NCBI GenBank assembly: GCA_025738555.1 | Contig: JAOVFP010000019.1 | Location: forward strand, 1,240,001-1,304,000 | DNA length: 64,000 nt | DNA from: Cyathus striatus | Taxonomy: Eukaryota > Basidiomycota > Agaricomycetes > Agaricales > Nidulariaceae | Reading direction: 5' to 3' | In this document: positions 10,789 to 23,346 of the stretch, one piece after another | How the letters are laid out: the number at the start of each line of letters is the position of its first letter | How positions within the stretch are numbered: position 1 is the stretch's first letter | Program-made: the position numbers and the translations under genes | Notes under the pieces: model-generated | The model's database searches: none | What the model saw: the letters and a program-made list of their open reading frames with translations, nothing else | What the model was told of the DNA's origin: nothing

Positions 10789-11636
10789 CAGTCAACTCTC
10801 TCTTAGTACATAGTGTTTTGTGGACCTATAAAACTATTAAATAATACAGAGTATGTAACAGTAAAAGAGACCCTTACTCGGTTAATCCGGACCGGCTTAT
10901 CCGGCACAGTGCCGTGTCAGAATACATTCATAACAATTCAACGTATTCTATGAATTACTAATGTTTAAAAGCTAGAACTTGTGTCGTCCTCTGAAGCTCC
11001 CATCCCAAAACTCATCAACTTCTCTACCAAAGACTTTGATTCTGCATCTAATCCTTTCAATTCCTGCTCAAAGTTTCGTGCTTTCTCAAGCCTGTCAACA
11101 AGTGCTTCTTCATCAATGAGATTCCCATCTTGGTCCAACCAATCAAGTTCTTCCTGGGAGACCTTCTCTTTCTTTCCAAGGCGTGCACTGATATCTTCTC
11201 GCTTCTTCTTCACTTGAGCATTGATGTGGAAAAGGCCTCTTTTGAGGATTTCGATGGAATGTGCAGGTGGCATTGATGTGTCAAGCGGTGGTTTGGTTGT
11301 TTTAGTGCGTTCCAGCAGGTTTTTACTGCTTCCAGATAAAACCTAAGAGTACCATATCATGTTTAGGAGATTTAATACTGAAACATGCCTCTGTTGCGAT
11401 AAAATACCAGTTGTATATACATATAAGGATAGTTTGAAGTCGGTTCCATACAAAAGGATTGACAGGAGCCTTATAAGACGTAAAGTTATGTATTTTGCCC
11501 TCCCCAAAAAGGTATGTATTATGGCATATTGGAATGTAATACATAACTCCCCGCCAACCGACTTGGTGGATCCGAAAATGTATTAAGTACTGCAGAGTAT
11601 GTATATACACAGCATGTACTAATAGAGAGTTGACTG
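10789..11636. mobile_element. Pogo-like non-autonomous element
   Basis: The ends CAGTCAACTCTCTCTTAGTACAT (10789 on) and the inverted ATGTACTAATAGAGAGTTGACTG (to 11636) match over about 22 of 24 positions. They are flanked by TA on both sides (10787-10788, 11637-11638). CAGT-starting ends with TA duplication fit the pogo branch of Tc1/mariner elements. Just inside the left end is GGTTAATCCGGACCGGCTTA, a subterminal type I associate with that group. At 848 bp it is too short for a pogo transposase. Its interior holds the small ORF at 10965-11273. Confidence 0.7.
10965..11273 (-). CDS. Small charged protein inside the pogo-like element
   Basis: An open frame of 102 codons begins MPPAHSIEILKRGLFHINAQ. 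The frame stays open upstream to about 11312 (RTKTTKPPLDTS), where an AG could be a 3' splice site, so the ATG used here may not be the real start. The product is rich in Lys and Glu, with heptad-like spacing (VKKKREDISARLGKKEKVSQ, FEQELKGLDAESKSLVEKLM). A coiled coil is therefore likely. I recall similar short proteins in agaricomycete repeats but cannot name a function. It lies wholly between the inverted ends of the element at 10789-11636, which suggests cargo or a captured exon. It has no stop or frameshift. Confidence 0.5.
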   Translation of the reverse strand: MPPAHSIEILKRGLFHINAQVKKKREDISARLGKKEKVSQEELDWLDQDGNLIDEEALVDRLEKARNFEQELKGLDAESKSLVEKLMSFGMGASEDDTSSSF

Positions 11637-12521
11637 TACATTCAGATGTCACTATTTTTTGTCAGATATGATTTCTTGGGAAAGCTAAGAAGAGCTTAAA
11701 AAGATATTAGCTTCATATATCCCTCGCTGGGCCTCACTATAGTCCGACTACTATCGTTATATTCTGGCAAATATTGCCCCATCTGACGTGAGCGGACTAG
11801 CCGAGCATACGATCATGTCCGTTCTCCCTCGATGGCTTTTTCACTGGGCATAACCGCTCAGGAGGTTCTCCAGAATTTACTGATGTGAGTAATAAGTCAG
11901 TGTTGTGCAAGCACGGCTCACCTGTTTTAGAGTAAACCCACGTCACTTCAGTGTACCATATGTACGATATATTATAGTCAGAGACAAAAAAAAAACGGCG
12001 CAGTCTCCTCGAATGCTGCTTGAAATTCCTATAGCATTAGTAGGTTAGGCTACCACGCAATACAACATAGAAACAGAAAATGACATATCGATCATGCGAA
12101 TAAATACTATAAATCAATGACTTACCATGATATCAAGCCTAGTTAAGCAGGGTTTCCAACTACACTCGACAGGAATGCAGTACATATCACTCAAACATCA
12201 CCCATACTTCGTGAACCGATGAATATCATAGCGTGAATCACTTTTAAGTTTTTATCCATGAGAGCAACAATTTCCTTGAGCTCTCGCAGGATGTGTCGAT
12301 ATTATCCATGCATAAGAAGTGGGAAGACACATAAGTAGCAGGGGACAAGCAGGGGATGGGCAGAGTTGAGTAGCAGTGTGGTCCATGGAGCGAGTAGTGG
12401 GGCCTGCTTAGCGCTGACTTACATAACAGCCAAGTTCCGGTGGTCTGGCTGTGTGGTCGGCACTGATCGCCGGTGAAACTCAGATATATGCTAAGAAATC
12501 AAAGGGCTACAATGATAAGCA

Positions 12522-12573
12522 AACCACTGTAAAACTACACAGCATTAGCATACATTCACGTCATTGTAATATA
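12522..12573. repeat. 52-bp direct repeat, copy 1
   Basis: It starts AACCACTGTAAAACTACACA and ends CACGTCATTGTAATATA. It matches 13832-13883 with one visible difference (A/T). A shorter version without the ends (AAAACTACACAGCTTAGCAT) lies at 14614-14641. Confidence 0.8.
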
Positions 12574-13831
12574 AAGAAATAGGGCCGGCAAGTGGCAGGG
12601 CCCACTACCTATTTTGAAAGCGAGTACTGGCGAAGGAACAATAGGAGGAACTTGAGGCGTCAATGAAACATGCAGAACATGAGTTGCTGATGGGGGAACA
12701 GCCTAGCATAGGCCCAATTGTAAGCAAATTCACCCTACTGTGTTAAGTTTAGCATGGTACGTGTCATTGCCGATGAACGAAGCTCACACTAAGGCAGCGC
12801 AGGTCCAATCTCCTGATGAAATCTGAATATGCTTGTCAGACCTTACGCAAAACGTTCCCTGTGCCTGACATAGCTACCAATGAAAGTCGGCTATTATTGT
12901 TGGCGTGGGCCTTCGAGTTTGTGGAAGAAGCAAAGGCGACTGAGGAGGAGGTTCCAGAGGGAGGGGAGAGGGGATAGGGAGAGAGGTCTCTGTTACCATG
13001 AGTTGGCATCTTTGTAAAGGTATGAATAGGAGAACAATCGAGATATTGTAGAGGGTTAATCAGTAGCAGCACGGCAGAGAGACACATATATGTCGTCCAT
13101 GAAGCACTACGTACCCCTTGTACCCTTCTTCCAGCATATATCCCGTTTTTAATTCTAGGCAGACATGAGAGCAGACCCCATACCTCACGATAGACTTGTC
13201 CAGTGCGATCAATCATCATACCGTCAATGTTCTTCTTCGTAGGTGTCAATGTAGTGTAGAAAGAGGATATAGCATTGGGGAAATACTCTACTCGAAAGCG
13301 CAGGAGTTACTAAGCGAGCATAGAAAGGAAATGGTACAAGATCCAAGAGAAAAGAGGATGTACGCAGTGCATTGAAGTCAAATAAGCTGATGTTCTGTAT
13401 GAGTTTTTTATAGTTGTGATTATGGTTATGGCTAAGTGTAACGGGCGTATGGCAGCATAGCATGAAGAGCTCCTGCTGAAACAGTTGTAACGTAGTCTTT
13501 AACCTTGTGAAGTTTGTGCAGAAATAAACAGAAAAGACAAACCATTGTCGCCATGGCCCAACTAAGGTCGCTATGTCATCCAGTCCTCAAGCTTCAAGCT
13601 GCTATCCCTACTCTCTCCAACTTGGACGAGGTATCCAACCAAGTGGCAATACGATAGCCTTGGAGAATAAGCTACGTTGTGTAAAAAACATTTTCTGCCA
13701 GTCGAAAGCTTCATCGTTAGGAGTAGGAAGTAGAGACGATGTGGCGTTGAAAGCAGTGCTGGGATAAATGATCTGGAGATGTAGTAGCTACTGCAAGTAT
13801 GTTGTTTGGAAGGGGAGCGTGGTGAGTAGGG

Positions 13832-13883
13832 AACCACTGTAAAACTACACAGCTTTAGCATACATTCACGTCATTGTAATATA
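13832..13883. repeat. 52-bp direct repeat, copy 2
   Basis: Second copy of the 12522-12573 repeat, 1310 bp downstream in the same orientation. The two copies bracket about 1.26 kb, but no inverted ends or target duplication were seen, so the cause of the duplication is open. Confidence 0.8.
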
Positions 13884-14469
13884 TCTTTCATCCTTCCTCC
13901 AATTTCATTTACAGCTGCCATTCTTTCTTCATTGGTACTCATTAACAATTTCATAAATGGATCTGCCAAGTCCCTCTCCACTATATAGCTAAAATACTGT
14001 ACTAATTCGAATACTTTGGCACCTCTACATGTGCGTGACAGGTCCAACGGACTGACCATTTCGGCATGTCGGAAGTACAGTGTGACAAATTAAAAATTCA
14101 GCATTTCCATCCTCACATATGCTAAATTTGAGCCAAATTACTTCGTAATGTGCTATGGCGTAGCGGAAAATTGCTCCATAATGCTGGAAAAGGTCAAAAT
14201 CATCAAGAAAAATGTTGAATTCGCTAGTTCGAACCCTGCGGAGCGAAATTTTTATCCGTGACTTCTCAGACCTTTCGTCAGTTACGATAATGATGCGTGA
14301 CAAGCACCGAATTTCGGCAAATCAGGTAGCTCTGTGATGCGTGACTGCCGAACTATTTCAATTAGTACAGTACTCTGAATTCCCACAGTTTCTAAATATA
14401 AAGTTAGTAAAAAATCTATTTTGAACAGTACATGAAAAGATGCTGATGTATCATAGCTCTGTTATATTA

Positions 14470-14607
14470 GGGGAGTTCAATCTTGGCCGTTTCGTCGCGC
14501 CGCCACAGATCAGTCGCTACAGCAACACTACAATCCTGCAGAAAAAGTTTAGCGCGCGTTACAAAACAGCTGTAGCTGTATCGTGTATCGCCACGATTGA
14601 ACTCCGC
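14470..14607. mobile_element. 138-bp MITE flanked by TA
   Basis: The ends GGGGAGTTCAATCTTGGC and the inverted GCCACGATTGAACTCCGC are flanked by TA on both sides. It is CpG-rich, which suggests a recent insertion compared with the CpG-poor repeats elsewhere. Internal palindromic pieces (CAGCTGTAGCTG) may extend the inverted repeat. Confidence 0.6.
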
Positions 14608-14783
14608 TATTAAAACTACACAGCTTAGCATACATTCATCTAAGCAAATAAGCCGATATCGTCCGATAGACCATCTCAAGCTGTGCTGACCTATCTATAT
14701 CTATGTACGACCTCATATATAACACTAAGTTCCCCCAAACCTTAGAACACTTAATATCTCACATTATACAAATTTCGAGCTCA

Positions 14784-16430
14784 ATGTCCTACGATAGTGG
14801 CCTAGCTGATGCGGTATCCTTCGGCGTAACATTAAATTATATGTCTAGTGTGTCATCTTTTCAAAAGTATCCACAGTGCGTTTGATACCCTATTTAGCTG
14901 CCGCTGTGTCTTCCCTGGCATACGATATTGTTATCTCTTTCTTCGATGAGGTATGAATATGATTAATATAAAAGTCTCACACTTATAGTTAACCTTAACT
15001 TTACCAACAGGTAAAGTATATATGGTGGTCAGTATATTGTATTCAGTAATCTCCAGTTTATTTATTTATTTTCTTTACGAAAATTAGTGGAATGAATTGG
15101 TCGCTACCGAAGATATTATATATCATTGCAAGATACTACCCACTTATATATATACTGTGAGTTGCAGATCTATTATCCTGGTTGTGCCAAAGAAATGTGA
15201 CATAACTCATTACAATGTTAAACTATCAGAATTGAGACTATTCGTGAGTAACTAAACTCGCGATATAAACAAACGTTAATTAAATTATATCATTAGTACC
15301 GCTCAATATTGCCACAGGACCTGTAACACTAGCTGTAAGTTTCTGGCGATGTCACATACATCAGTGATTAACACTTACTGCTAGATGTAACTAATTGCTT
15401 TGCATCCCATTATGCATTGTGTCGAGCTCACTTCTATACAGCTGTAAGGGTGCTGTTTGGTTCCATGGATGGTAATGTTCTAGAGTTGATGTACGTAACA
15501 TTGTGGTACTTATACTGCCTGGTTTCACACGTAGTGGAGGTGTGGTTATCCTCATCTCAACAATCGACCTCATTTTCATCTTTCGTGTGAGCGCTATATA
15601 TGGCAATAGCGCAAAAGGTACGAACCTTAACCAGTATTCAGAATTTGACTTTCTCTAAAACATGCAAAGTTATTATTTTCCTGGCGGTGGCGTTCATTGG
15701 TGAGAATGTTTATTGGTGACGCGGCTCTGACCTTATGGACCTTATGAACGTATCAGCACAATTTGTGGTGTGATTTCCCCTAATCTATACTACTAAATAA
15801 TGCTAATGAATTTCCATTAGGCAATAGTCACTACTACTTTAATCATCACCATTTCTCAATCCCAAAATATATACGTTATCCCTGGACTTGGATGCGGCAC
15901 ACTTGGCAGTATCGCCTCCTTGATGGTATTACAAACTGTGGTCTTCTCCATGTCACTTGCTCTTCATAGTACGCTCGATTTCATTGACAACACCGAAGCT
16001 TAAATGATTTGATAATTTTATATATACAGTCGTCTTATTTCTGCTTACCATTCGCAAAGCTAGACTTTGGAGTATTTCTAGGGAACAAGGCGGACTCGCT
16101 AATATATTCAGATATACAGGAAATGAATTCCCACTACTAACTTCGATTGCCCGTGATGGGACAATATATTTTTTCATTCTATTCGGTAAGCAGTAGCTTT
16201 ACAGTATTTCTTTTGCTAATGGATGCATGAAATATAGTATCAACGATTCCTGTAGCCTTAGGTGCAATCGATATTTCCTTGAACCAAAATGTTGGGTTCA
16301 ACGGCTACATATTGTAGTATTTCCATTATCTATTTCTATTTTATTTCATCTTATATGCTCCTGCAGCTGGTACATTGCAACGTTGTCATACGTGGTACGA
16401 TATCATAGTAGGATCTCTCAAATCTGCAGT
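14784..16430 (+). CDS. DUF6533-like multi-pass membrane protein gene
   Basis: The proposed start is ATG 14784-14786 (MSYDSGLADA). Recognisable exons follow: 14898-14950 (AAVSSLAYDIVISFFDE), 15011-15031 (VKYIWWS), 15088-15156 (MNWSLPKILYIIARYYPLIY), a piece ending at 15617 (STIDLIFIFRVSAIYGNSAK) and one near 15825-15924 (IPGLGCGTLGSIASLM). The last clear ones are about 16032-16184 (VVLFLLTIRKARLW, then RDGTIYFFILF) and a final piece ending near 16420. The order of blocks matches my memory of agaricomycete DUF6533 proteins, which have about seven membrane helices and unknown function. Introns are short. Two exon joins do not keep frame as read (around 14784-14898 and 15031-15088), so either the splice sites or single bases are wrong. 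C-terminal limits are approximate. Confidence 0.6.
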
Positions 16431-17863
16431 TGCTGAATGTGCTGTAGGGATCTCGATTAATCTTGAATCTGAAAAAATTAAGCGACATCAGTGATTTGAA
16501 TGAAAATACTCCTACTCTGTCACGGTCGATCTTCTTTGCTCAACCTGGTAGTAGAGGGACAAATGCATCTGAAGAAGATAGCCATAACAGTCGATTTATT
16601 TAGTTCAAAAACTTCTTTTCAACCTTCGAGTTACAGATATGTATTGTGTTTAAGTATTTATGGTGCTGGTTTTGCTGTATTTATCTGTACTCATATATAT
16701 TTTTTACTCGAAATTTGAATTCGTACAGACTTAAGTTCCCACTACCTTTTAAGGTAGTTGGGTATTAGGGACGTAGAACTATGGAAGGCCTGTTGAAGCG
16801 TGAGAAGATATGCAGCATCGGTTAATTTACACTAAAAATAGAATAAAATGTCTTATCATTATTTCCTTTTTAAGAAATAAAACGGCGCCTCTTACTCCAA
16901 GGCTTCCGAGATTCAAAAGTCTAAAGAAACTGGAAGACATGTTCAACCGTTATTTCAGCGTCCGTATGAGGCAATATAACCCAACTCTTTGCCTTCGCTT
17001 ATATGCATCATGTCAAAATGACTTTGAACTTCCAATCCAGAACGCTTTCATGAAGCTGTGGAGTCCAACGCTAAAAAGTATAGTGCAACCCCTTCCTCAC
17101 CACTAAAATTAAGGACATGCCGATTAATTTCCCGCTAGTGTCTGTCAATCTCGCAACCGTTTGCATAGAAAGTTTCTTCTACACGGCCAACCCGCAGGCA
17201 TGTCTGGATCGTGAATTTCGGTCGCAGATGTTAAGAATATGCTAGGTACGTGTTGATCATCCGTTCGACGTTTACATCCTGAGGATTATTCAGTAAATAT
17301 GTGACTAACACGTCCCAGTGAGAAGTCCATCTAGGGATATCACGTATATTCTAGTGAAATCTAGAGCCTAGATGTGATTAGATACACATATAAAAATGAG
17401 AATACCTAGATTTTTTTTCTAGCGACATCGAAGCTCATCTAGTCTGGTCACAAGTGCACGAAAATGTAAGGTATTCTAAGATATTGTCTCTAGCGAGGCA
17501 TAGCCTATTATAGCAACATCTAAGTCTTTTTCATCTCAATATAGGTGTATATTGAATAATCTCTCATGTTCACAGTGGAATTGTAGAACCGAAAATGACA
17601 TATATTGGGATTGTATCTACTACAGATTACTGGTACAAAGTGTAAACCTAATGTAACCTACTACATGTATAGCTATGGATATTATATTTGCACTATTAAC
17701 GACTTGCTGTATATTGTGTAGACATCTTGAATACCACATACCTAGCAGAAGTGTCCTCATCTCTGAGTCGCGCAGCACCTACCACATCCTACTCCGGTAC
17801 AAATATTCAAATGCCATCCACCATGCACTGTGACATGCACAGGCATATATTGCGCTTGAGCTG
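16431..17863. other. Stretch with no recognised gene
   Basis: Short open frames occur (plus 16500-16718, hydrophobic; plus 16810-17106), but I recognise nothing in them. The first could be read-through from the membrane protein gene just upstream. Nothing else is supported. Confidence 0.4.
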
Positions 17864-18953
17864 TGATATGCTAGTAAATGTAATATGACGCACCTTAATT
17901 TTAAATTTCTTGTTCCGAATTTATGGAACTTCCATCTGAGCGCATGAGTAGGACACTGCAGGGAGGGGCTGAGTTCCTGCGCCGCCTCCCATAATTTACT
18001 AAGGGATTAAAACCAATAAACCTATAAAAAACATAGAAACTCCGCCTCAGTATGGTTTAAAACAATTTAAACAAATACCTACCACTTTCATTCAAAAATA
18101 CAAAGTCCTGTTGCATTTGCTAGCACCATATAACACCCCACTATTCATTATGATGAAGTCTTGGAGTGGCAGACCAACCAAAAGAGTGCACAGGTTGAAA
18201 GCAGAACCTAGACCCCTAGAACCAGCCCAGAACTCGAGAACTCGAGCAAAGCTATGCAGACAGTGCACTAGCTATGCTCGGACCGAAGTCAATAGACCAT
18301 GCGCAGCCTATGCACAGATCACAAGAAGAGAAAAGATAAGCAGTGAGGGAAGTGCATCACAGCGATACTGATGCGCTACACATACTTGCTGATATAAGCG
18401 CTACCTAAAATGGAAATAGATCGACGAGCCGCCCAGGCAGGCGCCCGTCGCGACATAGACACGCATGTGTGCGCGCGTGCAATTGGCTGCAGCAACAGCT
18501 GGGCTAGAATGGCAGAGAAACCTAGGAATAAAATTAGTAATTAGTATAGACCAAAGTAGTAACTAAATGTGTCCGTAAATGTATATAGATGAGCGAGGAG
18601 GGAATGAAATGGCAGGAACTGCCAGGCATTCTTCCCTCACACTGACAGGGTGTGTAAAGATGAACCAGACAAGAATCAGGATTAGTTATGAGACGTTTAG
18701 ATACCGAGAACTACATACTGAATTTACTGAATTGAAATCTGAATACTTTGGCTTTGAACACTTTGACGTGAACCAAAAATAGCCTGCATGTAACTTGTTC
18801 TATTTTTAAAACTTGATTTAAATTTGGAATTGAAGACAATTGTGCCCCTTGAACTTACTGACATTGTACCTCAGGATTTGAGTATTATATTATTATATTT
18901 GTGATTACTATTCTAAGTATTTAATTATTACTTAACTCAAACCATGACCAACA
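17864..18953 (+). mobile_element. Solo LTR, RE2-related family
   Basis: It begins TGATATGCTAGTAAATG and ends ACCATGACCAACA, flanked by GCTG on both sides (17860-17863 and 18954-18957). The order of blocks is the same as in the LTRs at 46999-48320 and 62013-63086: TTTAAATTTC, ATTAATGGAACTTC-like, AATAAATACCTACC, GTATATAG then GGGAGGAA, and TTCTAAGTAT near the end. It is diverged enough to be a different subfamily. A TATA-like TGTATATAGATG lies at about 18578-18589. Confidence 0.7.
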
Positions 18954-18957
18954 GCTG

Positions 18958-19912
18958 CCTTTTGAGGTGTTGAGGTGATGAGGCCACATTGCAGGCATTT
19001 GGTACAATCTGCTGTAAATGTTGGGTACATCAGTCTGTAACCATAAGCAGTATAGTTACTGTACTTACTAATGTTATCAAATTCATCCACCTGAACACCA
19101 TAAGAGAGAGTGGAGGCTTAAACAGTGACTTCAGGGCATCTGCTGGCAGTACAAGAGAGAGAGAGAGGTGGTAGTTGGGGGGAAAGGAGCAGCATGCTGC
19201 ATCCTGTGATTAAGCCACAATTATATTAGGGAAAGAAATAATGGACTTGCATTAAACTTACCAAATTTGTCAATGTTCTTTGCTCCATTCCATTTGCACT
19301 TGAATACACTTGATCTCCCTAGATATTGTTAGATTTCATGTAACTGAAGGTTTTTCACATGCTGCTGATTCATAATGCCAAGACCTTGTTTCTAGGACTG
19401 AAGGATCTCATCAACAGTGCTAGATGAGGTATGAAACCTATATCTCACTAGATTTCACTTGATTTCACTAGGCTGATTTCTCACTAGGAACATGTACTCA
19501 CTCTCTCCCTTGGTCCATAATTGCTTGCCAAGCCAACTTTTTAAAAGCACATTTGCTTATATTTATATTTCTTTTTACATAAGACATAATGAAAAAATTA
19601 CAAAATAAGATATTATTACTATATACTACTAGAATTGCTGTACTGTACTTAAAGTATACTCAGTATCAATACTAAACTAATGACAAGTATAATATAGCAC
19701 AATAACTACTAATGCTCAGTTCAACTTACTAATACAAAGGGGAATGCAAACCATATGTAGAATAGTTATCCATCCGGATGACTGAGGCCTGAGGAAATAG
19801 TGCTCAGAGCAAGTACACATACTAGTTATTCATAGTAGAAAAGAAGCATCTTGTCCTTAAAACTTATGCATGGTAAAGACCCATCATTTAGGGGCACTAA
19901 TACAGTGAAGGG
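18958..19912. other. Stretch with no recognised gene
   Basis: AT-rich sequence with a short GA microsatellite near 19152-19166 and a locally repeated CACTAGATTTCACTTGATTT around 19444-19490. No gene is visible. Confidence 0.5.
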
Positions 19913-20459
19913 GACATAGTTAGGGAACTGCACGGGTAGCCCGTGGGTGTTTTTGGTCTGACCTGCACCCATACCCATCTTAACCCTTACCCGTGAACCC
20001 ATGGGTTTCCTTATATTTAAATATAATTACATGAACTTACAAGTTTAATTGGACAGATGTGTTTAAATTAATGCGAGCAGAATCGTTCCAATGATGCAGG
20101 TATGATTCAAATTATGCACAAATCATTACAGCTGCTAAAATGACTATAGCGGTGTTAATATAGCTCTAATGATGCACAATTCGTTACAACAATGCTAGTA
20201 TCATCATTATGATGCTGGTATAGTTCCAACACTGCAGAAATCATTACAATAATGTCAGTATATTTATAACAATGCTGGTATGGTTCTAAAAATGAAGAAA
20301 TTGTTATAAAAAAAGTTAGTATCTTTACAACGATGCTAATTTTGTTCTAAAGATGCAGAAATACCCATAATAAAGCAGACATTAAAAGGATGAAGATAGA
20401 CTTGTAACAGTAACACTGAACTCATTAGAATTAAGAAGGGCCACTTAGAACGAACCATA

Positions 20460-21120
20460 CAACTGCAGACACGAAGCTAGTAACACAGAGACGAAGATAT
20501 AAGCATAGCGACAAGGCTAAGACCATGGATACAAAGGTAGGACCATAGAGACGATGGTAGGACTGTAGAGACGAAGCTAGGACAGTTGAGATGAAGCTAG
20601 GACAGTTGAGATGAAGCTAGGACAGTTGAGACGAAGCTAGGACAGTTGAGATGAAGCTAGGACAGTAGAGACGAAGCAAGAAGCATAGAGATGAAGCCAG
20701 GAGCATAGAGACGAAGCCAGGAGCATAGAGACGAAGCCAGGGCTGTATAGATGAAGCCAGGAGCATTGATACGAGGCTACGAGTGTAGATACAAGGCAAG
20801 GAGCGTAGATACGAGGTTGGGATAGTAAAGACAAAGCTTGAAACACATAGATGAAGCTAGGACAGTAGAAAAGAATCCAGAAGTATAGGAGGCGAAGGTA
20901 TAAGCACAGAATCATATGAATAATAACAAGGATGAAGCTAGGAGTATGGAACAAGGATTTCAGCACACAGAAAGAGGAAGAGCCACAGACACGAAGCTAG
21001 GATTGCAAAGATGAGGATAAAAGCACAGAGACAAAGGAATAACCACAGACAAACTAGTAACACAGTGATGAAGAATTAAGCACAGTCATGAAGATAAGAG
21101 TGTAGAGATGAGCATGTAAA
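20460..21120. repeat. ~21-bp purine-rich minisatellite
   Basis: Tandem units of the form GAAGCTAGGACAGTTGAGAT and GAAGCCAGGAGCATAGAGAC, most regular between 20560 and 20820 and decaying on both sides. It belongs to the hAT-like element. A related purine-rich array fills the sister element at 32746-34437. Confidence 0.8.
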
Positions 21121-21443
21121 CACGGAGGTAATGGATGAACAATAGATATGAAGTTAGTAACAGCATTACAAGCTTCATAAACTGATACCTTCACCCCTGT
21201 GTCACAGTAACACAGAGACAAAGGTATCAATTATGTAAGTATATTGCCCCGTGAGTTCAACAAAATGCAATACTGAACTTTCACAATTTGCTCATTCTTA
21301 TTTAAATAAAAATAGTGGCTTAAGGTACTCATTTCATTGAAAATTAAATGTACAATAATAGTTTTGCACTCATTGTTGGTCACGGGTTTCTATGGGTTGT
21401 GGGTACTTTCATACTGACCTGCACCCATACCCTCAAACACCCG

Positions 21444-22181
21444 TGTAAGGCCTGCCAGTGGCCTACATATGAAATCACCTATAATACGTAGCCCACGTCA
21501 GAGTCTTAACAACAATACAATTAAAATACGCACCAGACCGTTATGTGCAAATGCCGAACAGGCCAGATCAAAGACGGAGAGCGATGAAGTCAGCGGAATA
21601 CAAAGTTATTCCACCAAAGTCGACGCGTTCCGAAACCAACGAATAAGTCACGTGCAGAACCAAACAACCCCGAAACCAAACATCCCGATTCGGCTCGGAC
21701 GACACTTACGGAATCGGACACAGCAATCGACAACGGCAGAAAAGCGACAACACTCAACACGCGTTGCCGCACGCATATCCTCAAAGCTATGTCCTTCTTT
21801 ACTATAGTTTACTATTTAAATTTTATATGACTCACTTAGATACTTACATATATAAACCCCTCTGTAGCTAGCTACTCCTCTTCAGTGAAATACACCTCAT
21901 TACATCTATTCCTATCCTCATCCAGTCGTGTTAAGGGTCAGTGGCTCTAGGATTGAGCAGCCCTTAATCAGTTCTATTTCCCAAAGCTTATCGTATTCAC
22001 TCTGGTTTACTCATATCTCTCTCTTGGTTGTAGTTTGATTCAAGTCTTCAAAGCTACAACTATCATCTCGTAACAACAAGCATAACTTCAAATCAAATCG
22101 ACGAAGCGCAACGGTTGACGGATGCAACCATGCTCGCAAACTAACTCAAGTCTACACATCGACAACCGCACTTAACCTCAC
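21444..22181 (+). mobile_element. Solo LTR, family 3, copy i
   Basis: A 738-bp LTR starts TGTAAGGCCTGCCAGTGG and ends CTTAACCTCAC. The flanks ACCCG (21439-21443) and ACCCA (22182-22186) form a 5-bp duplication with one CpG-type change. A second copy, 739 bp long, is at 35103-35841. A TATA box (TATATAAA, 21849-21856) is followed by CCCCTCTGTAGCTAGCTA, a likely promoter and R region. It is CpG-rich compared with copy ii, so it is younger. No internal coding region remains. Confidence 0.75.
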
Positions 22182-22609
22182 ACCCATACCCGTGACCTGT
22201 ATGGGTTATGCATACCCATGCTTTTCCCTAGACATAGTAGAGGAAGGAGGGGAGTGGACTTGTTAAGAGAGAGGTGTAGATGATAGAGGAAAACTTCAAA
22301 GTTCAAATACTGAACTTCATGTTTAAGCAGTACTTTACCCTCCCCCCCACTTTCCAGACAGACTCCGGATGGACAAGAAAATGTCCAGATTTTCCAGGTG
22401 GACTCTGTATGAAAACTGGATTTTCCAGATGGAGTCTGGATGGACATGATAATTTCCATACAATTTCCAGACAAAGTTCACATTGAGTCCATGTTAAAGA
22501 ACATTTTTTCCAGGTGGAATCTGGGTGGAATGAGAAAATTTCCAATTGATGGAAATGAAATATAGCTTTGTTTTCCCATAGAGTCACATAGTATTACAGT
22601 ATTATAATA

Positions 22610-23050
22610 TTATGTGTCTCTATGTGATACTGTGACACTATGTAACAAGTGACTGTGACAACTGTTATACTGTGATGCTACAAAAAGTGTGATATGTGTG
22701 ACATTATGTAAAAGATACTGTGACACTATGTGCTGAGCGTGACACCGTGTGAAAAGTGTGACACCACTGTCGAGTGTGACATCATGCGCTGAGCGTGACA
22801 CCGTGTGAAAAGTGTGACACCACCATCGAGTGTGACCCCATGTGTCAAGTGGACACCTGTATCACACTCAACACATGGTGTCATGCTCAACACACCATAT
22901 CATGCTCAACACACCTGTCACACTCAATGCATAGTGTCACACTCGATGCATAGTGTCACACTCAATAAATAGTCACACTCAACACATCATGTCACACTCC
23001 ATACACCATGTCACACTCCACACACTATGTCATGCTTGATGCAGTGTCAC
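22610..23050. repeat. GTGTGACAC minisatellite
   Basis: Tandem imperfect units such as GTGTGACACCGTGTGAAAA and CACACTCAACACATGGTGT. The strand sense flips in the middle (near 22860): GTGTGACAC on the left and GTGTCACAC on the right. The array is therefore an inverted pair. Confidence 0.75.
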
Positions 23051-23346
23051 ACTTGACATAGCCATAATAGAAGTTGTAGACTGTACAACATGTGCACACA
23101 CACTATGGTGTGAATTATTATTATGTAATCATTACAACAATATTGGTTCAAACTATGCAACTATGCCATGCTCTACTAATTAATACAAGCTACCTGGAAT
23201 CCAGGTTAGCAAATTCCTTCAGAATTCTGGTTAAAAGGTGGAATTTGGCCAATAATCCAGATTCCATGCAGAATCCATCCAGAAAACACCTGGACCAGAA
23301 AACCAAAATTTGGCAGGTGTCTCTGCCAAAACAAGTCCACCTGGAG

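Larger units (their letters stand above)
11637..14469. other. Stretch with only doubtful coding signal
   Basis: Open frames up to 137 codons exist (for example minus 12836-13249 and 13224-13463) but show no motif I recognise and no clear splice structure. A plus-strand ATG at 13553 opens a short leucine-rich frame (MAQLRSLCHPVLKLQAAIPT) that stops within about 35 codons. CpG content is higher than in the old repeats around it, so this may be unique host sequence. A 52-bp direct repeat occurs at 12522-12573 and 13832-13883. Confidence 0.4.
19921..22230. mobile_element. hAT-like non-autonomous element
   Basis: The ends TAGGGAACTGCACGGGTAG and the inverted TACCCATGCTTTTCCCTA are flanked by the exact 8-bp duplication GACATAGT (19913-19920, 22231-22238). 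Eight-base duplications and TAGGG-type ends fit hAT elements. Near both ends are runs of CCCATGGGT/ACCCGTGGGT motifs. The interior holds subterminal TTATAACGATGC-like repeats, a ~21-bp minisatellite (20460-21120) and a nested solo LTR (21444-22181). No transposase is visible. Confidence 0.85.

Noticed and set aside
12836..13463. Two minus-strand open frames as a host gene
   Set aside because: No recognisable motif, no clear splice sites joining them, and unremarkable composition.
20617..20966. Minus-strand open frames with repeated LLASSLCSWLRLYAPG-like peptides
   Set aside because: They follow the 21-bp array (a multiple of three), so long open frames are expected without coding.
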